From contig NZ_CP079203.1 in NCBI RefSeq assembly GCF_019297835.1, positions 2,081,001 to 2,145,000 of the forward strand: a DNA stretch of 64,000 nt, written 5' to 3'. The position numbers were made by a program, and so were the translations under genes. The DNA comes from Sphingomonas sanguinis (GTDB lineage Bacteria; Pseudomonadota; Alphaproteobacteria; Sphingomonadales; Sphingomonadaceae). The notes below the pieces were generated by a model. The model searched no databases, was not told where the DNA came from, and was given only the letters and a program-made list of their open reading frames with translations. The first letter of the stretch is position 1. Each line of letters starts with the position of its first letter. Shown here piece after piece: positions 43,505-53,596 of this stretch.

Positions 43505-46243
43505 TTAGAACCGGAAGCGCACACCCGCCGAGAACAGGCTCGCCTCCCAACGGATGTCACGCGGATAGCGTGGGTCCTTCACATAGCTGTGATAGGGCGT
43601 CTGCAACAAATTGGTCGCGTCCACCGTCAGCGTGACATTGTCGTTTACATTATAGCTGGCGGACAGGTCGAGCCGCCCGACACCGCCAGAATAGACGGTG
43701 GTGAAGACACCCGGCGCGCCGAACCCGTCGACGTTCGAGCTGCGGTAATTATAGGCCAGCCGAACGCTCGTCGGCCCCAGCTCGTACAGGCCGATCACGT
43801 TGAAGCTGTATTTGGACACGCCGGGCAGGGTGTTGCGCCCGCCGGTGAAGTTGGCGGCCGAGGGCAGCACCTGCTCGCCGTCGATATAGGTGAAGTTGGC
43901 CTGTGCGCCGAACCCGCGCAGCGCGCCGGGCAGGAAATCGAAGAAGGTGGTGCCCGCTACCTCGATGCCCTTGATCGTGCCCGACCCGGCATTGGACGGG
44001 CGATAGACCAGAATGTCGCCGAACGGCGCGACGTTCACGATCTGCGGCAGCGAATTGATGAAGCCGTTGATCTTGCGATAGAAACCGGCGACCGACACCG
44101 ATCCGGTGCGCGAGAAATAATATTCCAGCGACGCGTCGTAATTGTCCGACCGGATCGGTTGCAGGTTCGGGTTGCCGCCATTGCCGGTGTAGGAGATGTT
44201 GCCACCGACGGTCCCCTGCGAGACGGTCAGCGTCGGGTTGATCTGGTTGAAACCGGGCCGCGACAGCGCCTGGGTGCGCGACAGGCGCAGCTTCAGCTGG
44301 TCGGTGAAGTGCAGCTGCGCGCTGATATTGGGCAGGATGTCGGTATATTGGGTCGAGGAGTCGATCGGGACCAACACGGTGCCGCCCGTAGCGGTCGGCA
44401 GCTGGTTGGTGCCGTTCAGCCGGTTGCGCGTCAGGATCACGCGCGCGCCGATCGCGCCGTCGACGGGAATACCGATGTTGAACGCGTAATTGACCTGCGC
44501 ATAGGCGGTATAGACCTGCTCGCGCGCCTTGAAGGCATTGAGCGGGTTGAGATTGGGCAGTTCGGGCGCCCACGCCGACTGTGTTCCGGCATCGGCCCCG
44601 GCCCGGACCAGCGCCTGACGGATATAGTCGCGCACATCGTTCAGCCGGTCGTTGAACAGGAAGGCGTTGGGCGCGTACCAGCTGCGGAACTGCTGCACAT
44701 CGTCGCCCCAGAAGCCCGGCCGGATGATCCCGCCCTGCGAGACGGTCGGCACCTTGTCGATCGTGTCCTTCAGGCTGACCAGCGAGGCATAACGGTCGCC
44801 ATAGACCGAACTGGCGCTGCGATCGCCGTAGCGCAGACCGAACTGGAATTTGGGGAATAGCGACGAGTCGGTGTCGAGCACCACATTGCCTTGCCACTGC
44901 CACTGGTCGCCCATCGACCGGCTGCGATTCTCGATCAGGCCGCGCATATAGAAGCTGTTGGGATTGGCGAAGTCGACTCCGCTCGGCGTGAAATTGACGC
45001 TGCCCTGATCGTTCAGCTTCACCGCCAGCGACAGCGGCGTCGCCACCTGGGTTTGGAACTGGCCCCAGTTATTGTTCGAGGTCGACTTGGTATAGGCCAG
45101 ATCGGTGGTGAAGACCGCATTGCCCGTTTCCCACTTCGCGCCCAGCGCGCCCTGATAGGTGTCGGTACGGCTGGTGCCGAACTCCTTGGACGGCCCGTTG
45201 ACCAGCCCCAGGTCCACGTCGAACGACTGGAGCGTCGTGCCGTCCTGCGTCAGCACCGCATTGCGGATCGTCGGCGGATTGCCGCCATTGGGGTTGGACT
45301 GGATCGGGATGCCGAAAAAGTCGTTGGCGTTGCGGTTGCGATAACCCTGATACAGGCCATCCAGATAGATCATCAGATTGTCGGCGGGCTTCCACTGGAT
45401 CGAGCCGTTGACCGAGGGACGCTGGCGGGTGCCGCGACCGTAGAACAGGCCGATATCCTGCGGGAAGGTGAAGCTGCGGCCGACCGAGGCGGGCAGGATC
45501 TGCTGGTTCGCCGGAACATTGTCCTGAAAGCCCTGATAGCGGACCGAGTTCAGGTAACGCGTCTGGGTGAAGGACGCGTTGATAAGCGCGCCGATCTCAC
45601 CAATCCCGGTCTGCCAGCGGTCGCTGACGAGCAGGCTGCCGATCGGGTCCACTTTCCGCGATTCCGAATTATAGACGCCGCGCGCCGCACCCGCGAGCTG
45701 GAAGCCCTTGAAGTCAAAGGGACGGCGCAGGCCGACATCGATCAGGCCCGCGATACCGCCCTCCAAATTCTCCGCGGTCGTCGCCTTGTAGACCTCGACC
45801 CGCGACAGTGCCTGGGCGGGAAAGTCCTGGATCGACACCGAGCGGCCATCGGCGGTGAAGATCTCGCGCCCCTGCACCGTCGTCTGGACGTTGGGCAGAC
45901 CGCGGATCAGCACGCCGTTCGCCTCGTCGGCATAGCGCGTCACCTGTACGCCGGTGACGCGGGCAATCGCCTCGGCCGCGTTGTTGTCGGGGAACTTGCC
46001 GATATCCTCGGCGACCAGCGCGTCGACGATCGCATCCGAGTTGCGCTTGATGTTCTGCGCGCTGCTCAGACTCTGGCGGATGCCGGTGACCACGATGTCG
46101 GCGCTGCTCGCCCCGTTCGGATCGGCGGGGGCAGGCACATCGGCAGGCGGCGGCGCGTCCTGCGCCTGAGCGGGCGCGGCCGTGGCGAACGCCATCATCG
46201 TCGAAACCGAGGCGAGCAGCGTGCCGATCTTATGCTGTTTCAT
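43505..46243 (-). CDS. TonB-dependent receptor for plant oligosaccharides
   Basis: Outer-membrane receptor of 912 residues of the large Xanthomonas/Caulobacter type. Signal MKQHKIGTLLASVSTMMAFA with AQAQ cleavage site, followed by a Pro/Ala stretch. Plug: DIVVTGIRQSLSSAQNIKRN, VDALVAEDIGKFPDNNAAEA, RYADEANGVLIRGLPNVQTT. Barrel end: EASLFSAGVRFRF. This subfamily takes up oligosaccharides such as xylo- or malto-oligomers. AAGGAGGGG precedes the ATG. A LacI-type operator at 46265-46280 lies in its leader, tying it to the sugar regulon. Confidence 0.94.
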   Translation of the reverse strand: MKQHKIGTLLASVSTMMAFATAAPAQAQDAPPPADVPAPADPNGASSADIVVTGIRQSLSSAQNIKRNSDAIVDALVAEDIGKFPDNNAAEAIARVTGVQVTRYADEANGVLIRGLPNVQTTVQGREIFTADGRSVSIQDFPAQALSRVEVYKATTAENLEGGIAGLIDVGLRRPFDFKGFQLAGAARGVYNSESRKVDPIGSLLVSDRWQTGIGEIGALINASFTQTRYLNSVRYQGFQDNVPANQQILPASVGRSFTFPQDIGLFYGRGTRQRPSVNGSIQWKPADNLMIYLDGLYQGYRNRNANDFFGIPIQSNPNGGNPPTIRNAVLTQDGTTLQSFDVDLGLVNGPSKEFGTSRTDTYQGALGAKWETGNAVFTTDLAYTKSTSNNNWGQFQTQVATPLSLAVKLNDQGSVNFTPSGVDFANPNSFYMRGLIENRSRSMGDQWQWQGNVVLDTDSSLFPKFQFGLRYGDRSASSVYGDRYASLVSLKDTIDKVPTVSQGGIIRPGFWGDDVQQFRSWYAPNAFLFNDRLNDVRDYIRQALVRAGADAGTQSAWAPELPNLNPLNAFKAREQVYTAYAQVNYAFNIGIPVDGAIGARVILTRNRLNGTNQLPTATGGTVLVPIDSSTQYTDILPNISAQLHFTDQLKLRLSRTQALSRPGFNQINPTLTVSQGTVGGNISYTGNGGNPNLQPIRSDNYDASLEYYFSRTGSVSVAGFYRKINGFINSLPQIVNVAPFGDILVYRPSNAGSGTIKGIEVAGTTFFDFLPGALRGFGAQANFTYIDGEQVLPSAANFTGGRNTLPGVSKYSFNVIGLYELGPTSVRLAYNYRSSNVDGFGAPGVFTTVYSGGVGRLDLSASYNVNDNVTLTVDATNLLQTPYHSYVKDPRYPRDIRWEASLFSAGVRFRF

Positions 46244-46264
46244 GAGAACCCCTCCTTGTTTTTT

Positions 46265-46280
46265 TCAGAAACGTTTACGG
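46265..46280 (-). promoter_or_regulatory. LacI-family operator before the TonB receptor
   Basis: TCAGAAACGTTTACGG agrees at 13 of 16 positions with the perfect palindrome CCGTAAACGTTTACGG found next to the lacI-type gene; the AAACGTTTACGG part is identical. It is 22 bp upstream of the receptor ATG. Confidence 0.75.
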
Positions 46281-46328
46281 TCGATGGTTGCAAAAGGCCC
46301 GAGGCGGCCCGCTCTTGCGAGTCTGCGT

Positions 46329-48917
46329 TCAGGGCAGCGGCGTGATGGCGATCCGGTCGATATTGGGAGCATAGGCCGAGCGGAGCTGGACGCCCGGCCA
46401 GGTCTGCGACGCATAGCTGCGGCCATCCCAATTGGGCTGTTCCTCACCGGCGATGCGGATGGTGTTGGCGCCTGCCTTCAGGACCACGGGCACCGTCATT
46501 TCCCACCAGTTGTTGGCGTTGAAGCTGTGCGGTGCGCTGACCAGCATTGCCTTGCCGCCGTTCACCGAGATGCGCGCGATCCGGGCGAGCGGGTCGGGAT
46601 TGTAATGCGTCGCCTTGGCCTGTTCCTCGTTTGAGAAGCGCAGGGTCAGCGCGTAGCTGCCCGCGCGCGGCACCGTCACCCTAGGGAAGGTCAGCGTGTT
46701 GCCATTCCCCGGCGCGCCGCCGATGGCGAACACCGCCCAGCCGCCGCTCGCGCGCGAAGCCGTGCCGATCCGCGCGGTCCCGGCGACCTGGGCATCCTCC
46801 GCCTCATAGACATGCGGCGCGGGGCCGTTCTCGGGCGTCACCGACAGGCCGCGAATGGCCGACGATCTCGTGCTGGTCAGCACCACCTTGTTGATTCCGC
46901 CGAGCAGGAAGGCGCGGCCCTTCGTCTCACGGCCGTTGACCGCCATACGCACCGCGCCGCCGCTGACCTCGGGGTTCAGCCGCACCAGTCCATCCTTTGC
47001 GGCATAGACCCAGAAGGTCGCACGGCCGCCCTTCACCACCGCGTCGGCCACGTCATAGCGCGCGGCGGTCACGGTGGGATCGGCAGCGGTCAGGGTGATA
47101 CGATCGACCATCGCATTGCCCTGCGTCCGGCGCGTGCCGTCGAGGCTGCGGGTGGCGAGCGTCAGGACATGGCGGCCGCGCGTCAGATGGACGACCGTGT
47201 CGACATGATCGAGCACGGCAGGCTTGTAGCCCAACGGAAGGAACAGCTCGCCCTGCGGCTTGCCGTCGATGCGCAGGAAGACATTGGTCGCCCCCTGCGG
47301 CTCGACCAGCGGATCCTTGTTGAAGCTGTTGGCGAGGACGCTCAGGTCGTAGCGGCCGTCGCGCGGCACATCGACCGCAAAGTCGAGTGCGGCGTCGGTG
47401 CCGGTCTTGAACCCCTCGACCAGATAGCCGTTCGAGACATGGAAGCGGTCGACGTGATCGGGTGAGCCTTCCGGTCCGCGCACGATCAGGCCCTGCCCTT
47501 GGCGGGTTGCCTTTTCCGCCTCGTAATCCTGCCGCCAGCGGGGGGCGACGGCGGCGGGGCGTACGTCCTGTCCGGGGGACAGGACCAGCTCATAGGCCGC
47601 TTCCTCGCGCAGGGCGGGCCAACCATCGCGGCCGAAGGTCAGGTCGATCTGCCCGTCCTTTACCGGCACTACGCGGTCGCCGACCGCCACCGGTGGCGGC
47701 GAGTCACCCAGCTGCCCGGTCCAGTCGATCTCGCGCACGCGGATGCGTACCGTATGGCCGAAGCTGGCGGGCACATGGGTCAGCGCGATGGTCGCATCGC
47801 CCGACTTGCCGCCGAACAGCAGGCGCATCTGGCCGCGCGCGGGATCGAGCGTTGCCACGCCTTGCAAGGTATAGCTCTGGTCGGGATGCGGCGGGGTGAC
47901 GGCCAGGGTGTGGCCGCTCATCGTCGCATAGGCGTTGAGCAGCCACCATTGCCCGTTGCCGCGATTGGCCTGGACGGCGGAGTCGCTCAAATTCCCGTCG
48001 ATATTCCAATAGGCGATGTCGGCATCGACCTTGGAATCCTCGATCGCCGCCACCCACTGCACCATCTGGCCGGGGACCGAGGTGTGGTAGTTATAGGCAT
48101 ATTCGTTGATGTTCACCGGCAGGTGGCGGCCCTGCCACTTGGTCCCGGCGAACAGCCTGTCCTCCCATTCGCGGTACTTGCGCACGCTGGTCCGCACCGC
48201 CGCCGGGTTGCTGAGTTCGTGCCATGTCACGATGTCGGGCATGGTGTCGGCCGCGATGGCGTGGCGCAGGAACCCCTCGACCTCCGGATAGAGGATGCTG
48301 GTGTTCGGCCCCGCGATCCGCGCACCGGGCAGTTCCCGGCGGATCATCCGCACCGCCCGGTCCCAGGCGTCGTTGAACGCGGTCGGGTCCTTCTGCCACC
48401 GCACATTGTTGCAGCTCTTGGGCCCTTCGGCGAACATGTTGCCGTCGGGCTCGTTGAAGGGGACGAAGACGATCCGGTCGCGGTAGCGCGGCGCCATGTC
48501 CTTCACCTGTCGCACCTGCGCGCGCAGCTTTTCGATATAGTTGGTCACCGACTGCGCACAGTCCCCGGTCTTCCAGTCATAGGGAAATTCGCGGTTGATG
48601 TCGGTCATGTAGATGTACGTGTCGCCGCCCGACGCGTCGGTCAGCAGCGTCGACACCTCCAGCGCATCGGCACCGGGATGCTGCGGCCCGTCCTGCGCCT
48701 TGGTCGAAACGGTCCGCAGCCCGATGCCCTCGACCAGATTGGGATGCGGCAGCCGCGCATCGTACAGGCCATAAAGCGTACCCGACGCGCCGCCGTGAAA
48801 GGCGCCGGTGTCGCTGGCGAGGTCGACCGTCATCCGCTCCTGCGCCAGCGCGGGCATGGCTACCGAGCCGAGCAGCGCGGCGAGAAGGATCGGGGCGGAG
48901 CGAAGGGTCTGGGCCAT
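46329..48917 (-). CDS. Secreted GH39-like glycosidase with carbohydrate-binding modules
   Basis: An 862-residue exported enzyme. The signal peptide is MAQTLRSAPILLAALLGSVA with PALA cleavage. A TIM-barrel of clan A, most like GH39 (beta-xylosidase/iduronidase), occupies ~30-400: Glu156 in FVPFNEPDGN is the acid/base, Glu272 in VNINEYAYN the nucleophile. Two CBM6-like beta-sandwich modules (~510-640 and ~735-862, both opening YEAE/EAED) follow. An upstream ATG at 48941 overlaps the symporter stop (ATGA) and could also be used. Downstream of the symporter, upstream of the receptor, in the putative xylan locus. Confidence 0.85.
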   Translation of the reverse strand: MAQTLRSAPILLAALLGSVAMPALAQERMTVDLASDTGAFHGGASGTLYGLYDARLPHPNLVEGIGLRTVSTKAQDGPQHPGADALEVSTLLTDASGGDTYIYMTDINREFPYDWKTGDCAQSVTNYIEKLRAQVRQVKDMAPRYRDRIVFVPFNEPDGNMFAEGPKSCNNVRWQKDPTAFNDAWDRAVRMIRRELPGARIAGPNTSILYPEVEGFLRHAIAADTMPDIVTWHELSNPAAVRTSVRKYREWEDRLFAGTKWQGRHLPVNINEYAYNYHTSVPGQMVQWVAAIEDSKVDADIAYWNIDGNLSDSAVQANRGNGQWWLLNAYATMSGHTLAVTPPHPDQSYTLQGVATLDPARGQMRLLFGGKSGDATIALTHVPASFGHTVRIRVREIDWTGQLGDSPPPVAVGDRVVPVKDGQIDLTFGRDGWPALREEAAYELVLSPGQDVRPAAVAPRWRQDYEAEKATRQGQGLIVRGPEGSPDHVDRFHVSNGYLVEGFKTGTDAALDFAVDVPRDGRYDLSVLANSFNKDPLVEPQGATNVFLRIDGKPQGELFLPLGYKPAVLDHVDTVVHLTRGRHVLTLATRSLDGTRRTQGNAMVDRITLTAADPTVTAARYDVADAVVKGGRATFWVYAAKDGLVRLNPEVSGGAVRMAVNGRETKGRAFLLGGINKVVLTSTRSSAIRGLSVTPENGPAPHVYEAEDAQVAGTARIGTASRASGGWAVFAIGGAPGNGNTLTFPRVTVPRAGSYALTLRFSNEEQAKATHYNPDPLARIARISVNGGKAMLVSAPHSFNANNWWEMTVPVVLKAGANTIRIAGEEQPNWDGRSYASQTWPGVQLRSAYAPNIDRIAITPLP

Positions 48918-48937
48918 CAGGGGTTCCGGGATAAGGG

Positions 48938-50326
48938 TCATACGGCGCGCGCGGCGGTCATGCGCGCGATCGTGTCGCGGTTCAGGATCAGGCGGGAAAT
49001 CGCAAAGGCCAGCGCCAGGTGCATCAGGCCGGGGATGATCGTCGACAACAGGCGGATGCCGGTCAGCGACAGCGGCGTCTGGTTGCCCGCCCCCGCCTTG
49101 TACGACACAGCGACCAGCACCCCGCTGATCAGCGCACCCGCCACCGCCCAGGCCAGCTTCACGAAGAACTGGTTGAACGCAAAGCTCATGCCCGAGGAGC
49201 GCATCCCCAGCTTCCACTCGCCATATTGGTCGGCCAGCTGGATCAGGGTGAAGTGCAGCGGCAGGGTGCAACCCAAGACGACACAGCACAGCCCGACCAG
49301 CACCAGCCACAGCGTCGGATAGTCGCCAGGCACGAAAAAGGCGGCGAAGTGTCCGGCGACCAGGATCAGATTCACCCATATATAGATGCTGCGCACGTCG
49401 TAGCGCCGGGTAAAGGCCTGCACCACGATCGAACCCAGAAAGCCCCCGGCGGTCGCCGTGCCGAAGAACAGCGCCTGATAGGTCGCATCGCCCTTCAAGA
49501 CATAGGTGATGAAGTAGAGCGCCGCGCCGCCCTTGGTATTGAAGATCGCGATCAGCAGCAGCGTCATCAGGAAGGTCCAGCGCAGCTGGTCGTTCTTCAA
49601 CGTGTTGGCGATGGCGGTCTTCAACGGCACGTCGGCGGTGTCGGCGGCGACCACCCGCTCGCGCACGAACAGGAAGCAGATCAGGAACATGACGACTGCG
49701 GCGGCACTCAGGATCGCGACCCCGTCGCGGTAACCGCGCGCGATGTCCGCGCCCCCCAGATGGCGCACCAGGATCGGCAGTCCGACCGAGACGCAGAAGG
49801 ACGCGATCGCCACCATCGCGAAGCGCACCGACTGGCACGACACGCCTTCGCGCTCGCTGTCGGTCATCCGGGTGATGAGCGCGCAGTACGGCACGTTGTT
49901 GAGCGAATAGGACAGCGCGAGCAGGAAATAGGTGATCGCGGCATAGGCGACCTTGCCGTCATAGCTGAAATCGGGTGCCTGAAAGGTCAGGAAGCAACTC
50001 AAGCCCACCGGAATCGCGGTCCACAGCAGATAGGGGCGGAACCGTCCCCAGCGGGTCGAAGTGCGGTCGGCCATGATCCCGATCAGCGGATCGGAGACGG
50101 CATCGAAGATGCGCAGCGACAGGAACAGCACGCCGACAATGCCCGGCGCCAGTCCGAAGACATCGGTATAATAGAAGGTCAGGAAATTGGCGATCAGCCC
50201 CGTGACGATCGTCCCGCCCGCGTCACCGAAGCCATAGCAGATCTTTTCGACGAACGGGATGCGGGCGACCTGCGCGTCGCCGCGCGGCCTCCCTTCCCTG
50301 TCCCCGGCCTGTGCCGCTGTCGCCAT
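48938..50326 (-). CDS. Glycoside-pentoside-hexuronide (GPH) cation symporter
   Basis: A 462-residue inner-membrane sugar transporter with twelve predicted helices of the GPH family (XynP/YicJ/MelB relatives). Marks are EKICYGFGDAGGTIVTG LIANF (split only for length) at the N-terminus and FDAVSDPLIGIMADRTSTRWGRFRPYLLW with the cation-site Asp residues. LSLSNNVPYCAL-like LSYSLNNVPYCALITRMT follows. It should import xylosides or short oligosaccharides with Na+ or H+. It lies between GH31 and the GH39-like gene on the same strand, overlapping the latter's possible start. Confidence 0.92.
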   Translation of the reverse strand: MATAAQAGDREGRPRGDAQVARIPFVEKICYGFGDAGGTIVTGLIANFLTFYYTDVFGLAPGIVGVLFLSLRIFDAVSDPLIGIMADRTSTRWGRFRPYLLWTAIPVGLSCFLTFQAPDFSYDGKVAYAAITYFLLALSYSLNNVPYCALITRMTDSEREGVSCQSVRFAMVAIASFCVSVGLPILVRHLGGADIARGYRDGVAILSAAAVVMFLICFLFVRERVVAADTADVPLKTAIANTLKNDQLRWTFLMTLLLIAIFNTKGGAALYFITYVLKGDATYQALFFGTATAGGFLGSIVVQAFTRRYDVRSIYIWVNLILVAGHFAAFFVPGDYPTLWLVLVGLCCVVLGCTLPLHFTLIQLADQYGEWKLGMRSSGMSFAFNQFFVKLAWAVAGALISGVLVAVSYKAGAGNQTPLSLTGIRLLSTIIPGLMHLALAFAISRLILNRDTIARMTAARAV

Positions 50327-50370
50327 GTCCTTCTCCCTTATCCCCGGACCCGCCTTGTTGACGGTGTCGT

Positions 50371-52419
50371 TCAGTCGTTTGCGTCGAAAGCCCGCGCCAC
50401 CCCGGCCCCGTCACGGATGAAGACCGGAATTCGCTCGACCGGCGCATGGCAGGCCACGTCACCGCCACCCTCGACCCTCTCACCCGTCCAGGCATCGCGC
50501 CAGATGCCCTCGGGCAGATAGACGCTCCGCTCGCTGACGCCCGCCTCGGTCACGGGCGCGACCAGCAGGTCGGGTCCGAACATATACTGGTCGTCCACCG
50601 CCCAAGCGCGCGGGTCGGCGGGATAGTCGTAGAACATGGGCCGCATCAACGGATCGCCCCGCTCATGCGCCGCCTGCATCAGCTCCGCGACATAGGGCCG
50701 CAGCCGTTCGCGCAAGGCGGCATAGCGGCGCAGCACCGCAAAGACCGTCTCGCCAAAGCTCCACAATTCATTGCCCGCGCCCGTGTCGCATTGCGCCACG
50801 CCGTCGCGGAACGGCTCGGCCGGAGGGGTCACGGGGTCGCGGTGGCCGTGCATCCGCAGGACGGGCGTGAACACCGCCCATTGGAACCAGCGGATCATCA
50901 GTTCGTGAAAGGCCGGGTCCTCGACATGGCCGCCATGAAAGCCGCCGATATCGGTCGTCCACCACGGGATGCCCGCCATCCCCATGTTCAGCCCCGCGCT
51001 CAGCTGGTTGCGCATCGCCTCGAACGAGGAATGGATATCGCCCGACCAGACCAGCGCGCCGTAACGCTGGCTGCCCGCCCAGGCGCAGCGGATCAGGCTG
51101 ACGATCTCGCTTTCGCCGTCCGCCGCCAGGCCATCGTAAAAGGCCTGGGCGTAATGCAGCGGATAGGCGTTGCCGACCTCCAGCACGCTGCCGCTGTGAT
51201 AACGATAATTGTCGAAATCATAGGCGCTGTATTCGGGCTCCGCCTCGTCCAGCCAGAACAGCGCAACGCCCTTGTCGCGATAATTGCGCTTCGCCCGGTC
51301 CCACAGAAAGCCGCGCGCGCCGGGATGGGTGACGTCGATGAAGCGGGTATTGCCGAGAAATTCCTGCTGCACGTCCAGCCCCCGCGCGGATCGCACCAGA
51401 TAGCCCTTCTCGACCATCTCCGGATAATTTTCCGAACGATGGTCGACCGTCGGCCAGATCGAGACGAGCAACTCGGTGCCCATCGCCTTCAGCTCGGCGG
51501 TCATCGCGGCGGGATCGGGCCATTCGCGTTCGTCGAACCGCCAGTCGCCCTGTACCGGCCAGTGGAAGAAATCGGCGACGATCACCGCCAGCGGGATACC
51601 GCGCGCATGATAGTCGCGCGCCACCGCGAGCAGTTCGTCCTGGGTGCGGTAGCGCAGCTTACTCTGCCACAGCCCCAGCGCATAGTCAGGCATCATCGGC
51701 ACCGTACCCGTCACCTGCGCATAGTTGCGCACGATGTCGGCGGGGGTGTCGCCCGCGGTGATCCAGTAATCGATCTCGCGCGCGGCCTCGGCGGTCCAGG
51801 TCGCGCCATTGGCGGCGAAATGCACCGCGCCGATGGCGGGCATGTTCCACAACAGGCCATAGCCATGGCTCGATACGACGAAGGGCACGCTGGCCTGCGA
51901 ATTGCGCTGCGCCAGTTCCAGCGTGCATCCGGCGAGGTCGAGATTGGGCTGCTGATACTGGCCCATGCCGTATAGTCGCTCGCCGGTCTTCGCCTCGAAG
52001 CGGACGGTGATGCGCGCGGTGTCGCCGGTCAGCGGCTTGAACTCGCGCCCCGCCAGCCCCAGCGCGCTGATCGTGCGCACCTCCTCGGTGCCGACCGTCC
52101 AGAATTTGCTGATCGTGTCGCGCTGCCGCCACTTTTCCTCCAGCAGCAGCTCTCCGTCCGCATTCAGGAAACGGACGCGCCCCTGCAGGTCGACTTCGGC
52201 GGTGATCCGGCCTTGCGTGATCCGCGCGGTCGCCCCGTCGCGAGTAACGATCGGATCGGCGCCCACACCATCGTCCAGCAACGCCCCGGCCCGTGCCCCG
52301 GCGTCGGGAAAGGGCGATGCGCGCAGCCGCAACCCATCCGGCCCATGCGCCTCGATCCGCAACCAGACCCCGTTATAGCGCCACGCGATCGCGCGGGTTT
52401 CCAGAACAAGCGTGTCCAA
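50371..52419 (-). CDS. Glycoside hydrolase family 31 (alpha-xylosidase-like)
   Basis: A 682-residue enzyme without a signal peptide, so it acts in the cytoplasm on imported sugars. An N-terminal beta-sandwich (to ~245) precedes the barrel. Catalytic nucleophile Asp391 in ALFWLDEAEPEY and acid/base Asp461 in LVWSGDIHSSF are intact; WWTTDIGGFHGG and FTPVLRMHGHRDP complete the site. The LDEAEPEY form with Glu after Asp is seen in alpha-xylosidases such as YicI. The start is a TTG at 52419 (no ATG fits), with GAGAGGA ten bases upstream. It is divergent from the LacI regulator, with the operator 36 bp before its start. Confidence 0.92.
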   Translation of the reverse strand: MDTLVLETRAIAWRYNGVWLRIEAHGPDGLRLRASPFPDAGARAGALLDDGVGADPIVTRDGATARITQGRITAEVDLQGRVRFLNADGELLLEEKWRQRDTISKFWTVGTEEVRTISALGLAGREFKPLTGDTARITVRFEAKTGERLYGMGQYQQPNLDLAGCTLELAQRNSQASVPFVVSSHGYGLLWNMPAIGAVHFAANGATWTAEAAREIDYWITAGDTPADIVRNYAQVTGTVPMMPDYALGLWQSKLRYRTQDELLAVARDYHARGIPLAVIVADFFHWPVQGDWRFDEREWPDPAAMTAELKAMGTELLVSIWPTVDHRSENYPEMVEKGYLVRSARGLDVQQEFLGNTRFIDVTHPGARGFLWDRAKRNYRDKGVALFWLDEAEPEYSAYDFDNYRYHSGSVLEVGNAYPLHYAQAFYDGLAADGESEIVSLIRCAWAGSQRYGALVWSGDIHSSFEAMRNQLSAGLNMGMAGIPWWTTDIGGFHGGHVEDPAFHELMIRWFQWAVFTPVLRMHGHRDPVTPPAEPFRDGVAQCDTGAGNELWSFGETVFAVLRRYAALRERLRPYVAELMQAAHERGDPLMRPMFYDYPADPRAWAVDDQYMFGPDLLVAPVTEAGVSERSVYLPEGIWRDAWTGERVEGGGDVACHAPVERIPVFIRDGAGVARAFDAND

Positions 52420-52454
52420 AACGACAAGGTCCTCTCATCGCCATTCTTCGATGG

Positions 52455-52470
52455 CCGTAAACGTTTACGG
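52455..52470. promoter_or_regulatory. LacI-family operator, perfect palindrome
   Basis: CCGTAAACGTTTACGG is a perfect 16-bp palindrome with the central CG typical for LacI/GalR regulators. It lies in the 151-bp divergent region between the GH31 and lacI-type genes. Confidence 0.88.
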
Positions 52471-52570
52471 GTTTTCGACCGATTGGCCGCGTCTGTCAAT
52501 GATCTTGTTTGCGGTTCCCCCGCGCAGGGGGGGACTTGTGCGAAACCGCTTGCGCCGCGATCACGGGCGC

Positions 52571-53596
52571 ATGGACATACGCGAACTTGCGCATCACCTG
52601 GGGCTGTCGATCGGCACGGTGTCGCGCGCGCTCAACGATCGTAAGGACGTCAGCCCGGCGACCCGCAAGCGGGTGGTCGAGGCGGCGGCCAAGCATGGCT
52701 ATATCCCCAACCAGTCGGGACGGACGCTGCGCAGCGGGCGGACGGGGACGGTCGGCTTCATGCTGACGCTGGAACATGACAGCGCGATCCATGGCGACCC
52801 CTTCTTCATGGCGCTGCTCGAGGGGCTGCAGAACGGTCTGAGCGAGCATGACCTCGACCTCGTCGTCCTGCTGGCGCGGAAAGGCGAGGACGCGCTGACC
52901 TTCCTGCGGCGCCATGTCTCACGCGGCACGGTCGATGGCTGGGTGCTGTCGGGCACGCAGCATGACGATCCGCGCATCCCCTTCCTGCTCGACCGCAACA
53001 TCCCCTTCGTCGCGCTGGGCCGCACCGCGATCGCACGCGACTATGCCTGGATCGACCTGGATTTCGAGGGTGTCATGGCCGATGCGATGACGCTGCTGAC
53101 CGAGGCGGGGCATCGCCGTATCGGACTGGTCGCGCCGCCCGCGACGATCAACAACAGCCATATCGTGGTCGAGCGCTATCGCGACGCGCTGACGCGCGCG
53201 GACATCCCCTTCGACCCCGCCCTCGTCCATCACGGAGAGACCGACGAAAGCGACGGCGAGGCGACGGCCAGCGAGCTGATGGCGCTGCCCGACCGCCCGA
53301 CCGCGCTGCTACTGATGGGCGAGACCGCGCCGGTCGGCGCCTATCGCGCGCTCCGCCGCCTGGGCCTGGAGCCGGGGCGCGACGTCGCGGTGATCGGCCT
53401 GCGCGACAATCCCGCCTGCCGCGCGCTGTCGCCCGACCTGACCTGCTTTTCGCTAGAGCTGGGCGACCTGGGGCTGGCCTTGGCGCAGGGACTGGTCGCG
53501 ATGCTGCCCGGCCAGTCCGACCGGACGGGGCCATCGGTTCAGACGCTGTGGCGCATGTCGCTGCGCCTGGGGCAGAGCCATCTGGCACGGGGCTGA
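52571..53596 (+). CDS. LacI-family transcriptional regulator
   Basis: DNA-binding repressor of 341 residues. The N-terminal helix-turn-helix reads IRELAHHLGLSIGTVSRALN, with the hinge helix ending at PNQSGRTLRSGRTGTVGFML. The periplasmic-binding-protein-like sensor domain fills ~60-341 and should bind a sugar. The ATG at 52571 starts exactly at the HTH domain; the longer upstream frame covers the operator and is not coding. Two predicted operators (52455 and 46265) place it over the neighbouring glycan genes. Inducer identity is unknown, most likely a xylose-containing sugar. Confidence 0.94.
   Translation: MDIRELAHHLGLSIGTVSRALNDRKDVSPATRKRVVEAAAKHGYIPNQSGRTLRSGRTGTVGFMLTLEHDSAIHGDPFFMALLEGLQNGLSEHDLDLVVLLARKGEDALTFLRRHVSRGTVDGWVLSGTQHDDPRIPFLLDRNIPFVALGRTAIARDYAWIDLDFEGVMADAMTLLTEAGHRRIGLVAPPATINNSHIVVERYRDALTRADIPFDPALVHHGETDESDGEATASELMALPDRPTALLLMGETAPVGAYRALRRLGLEPGRDVAVIGLRDNPACRALSPDLTCFSLELGDLGLALAQGLVAMLPGQSDRTGPSVQTLWRMSLRLGQSHLARG

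Noticed and set aside
46329..49838. Apparent 1169-residue form of the GH39-like protein
   Set aside because: The extra N-terminal part is an overlapping frame of the sugar symporter; a signal peptide begins at 48917.
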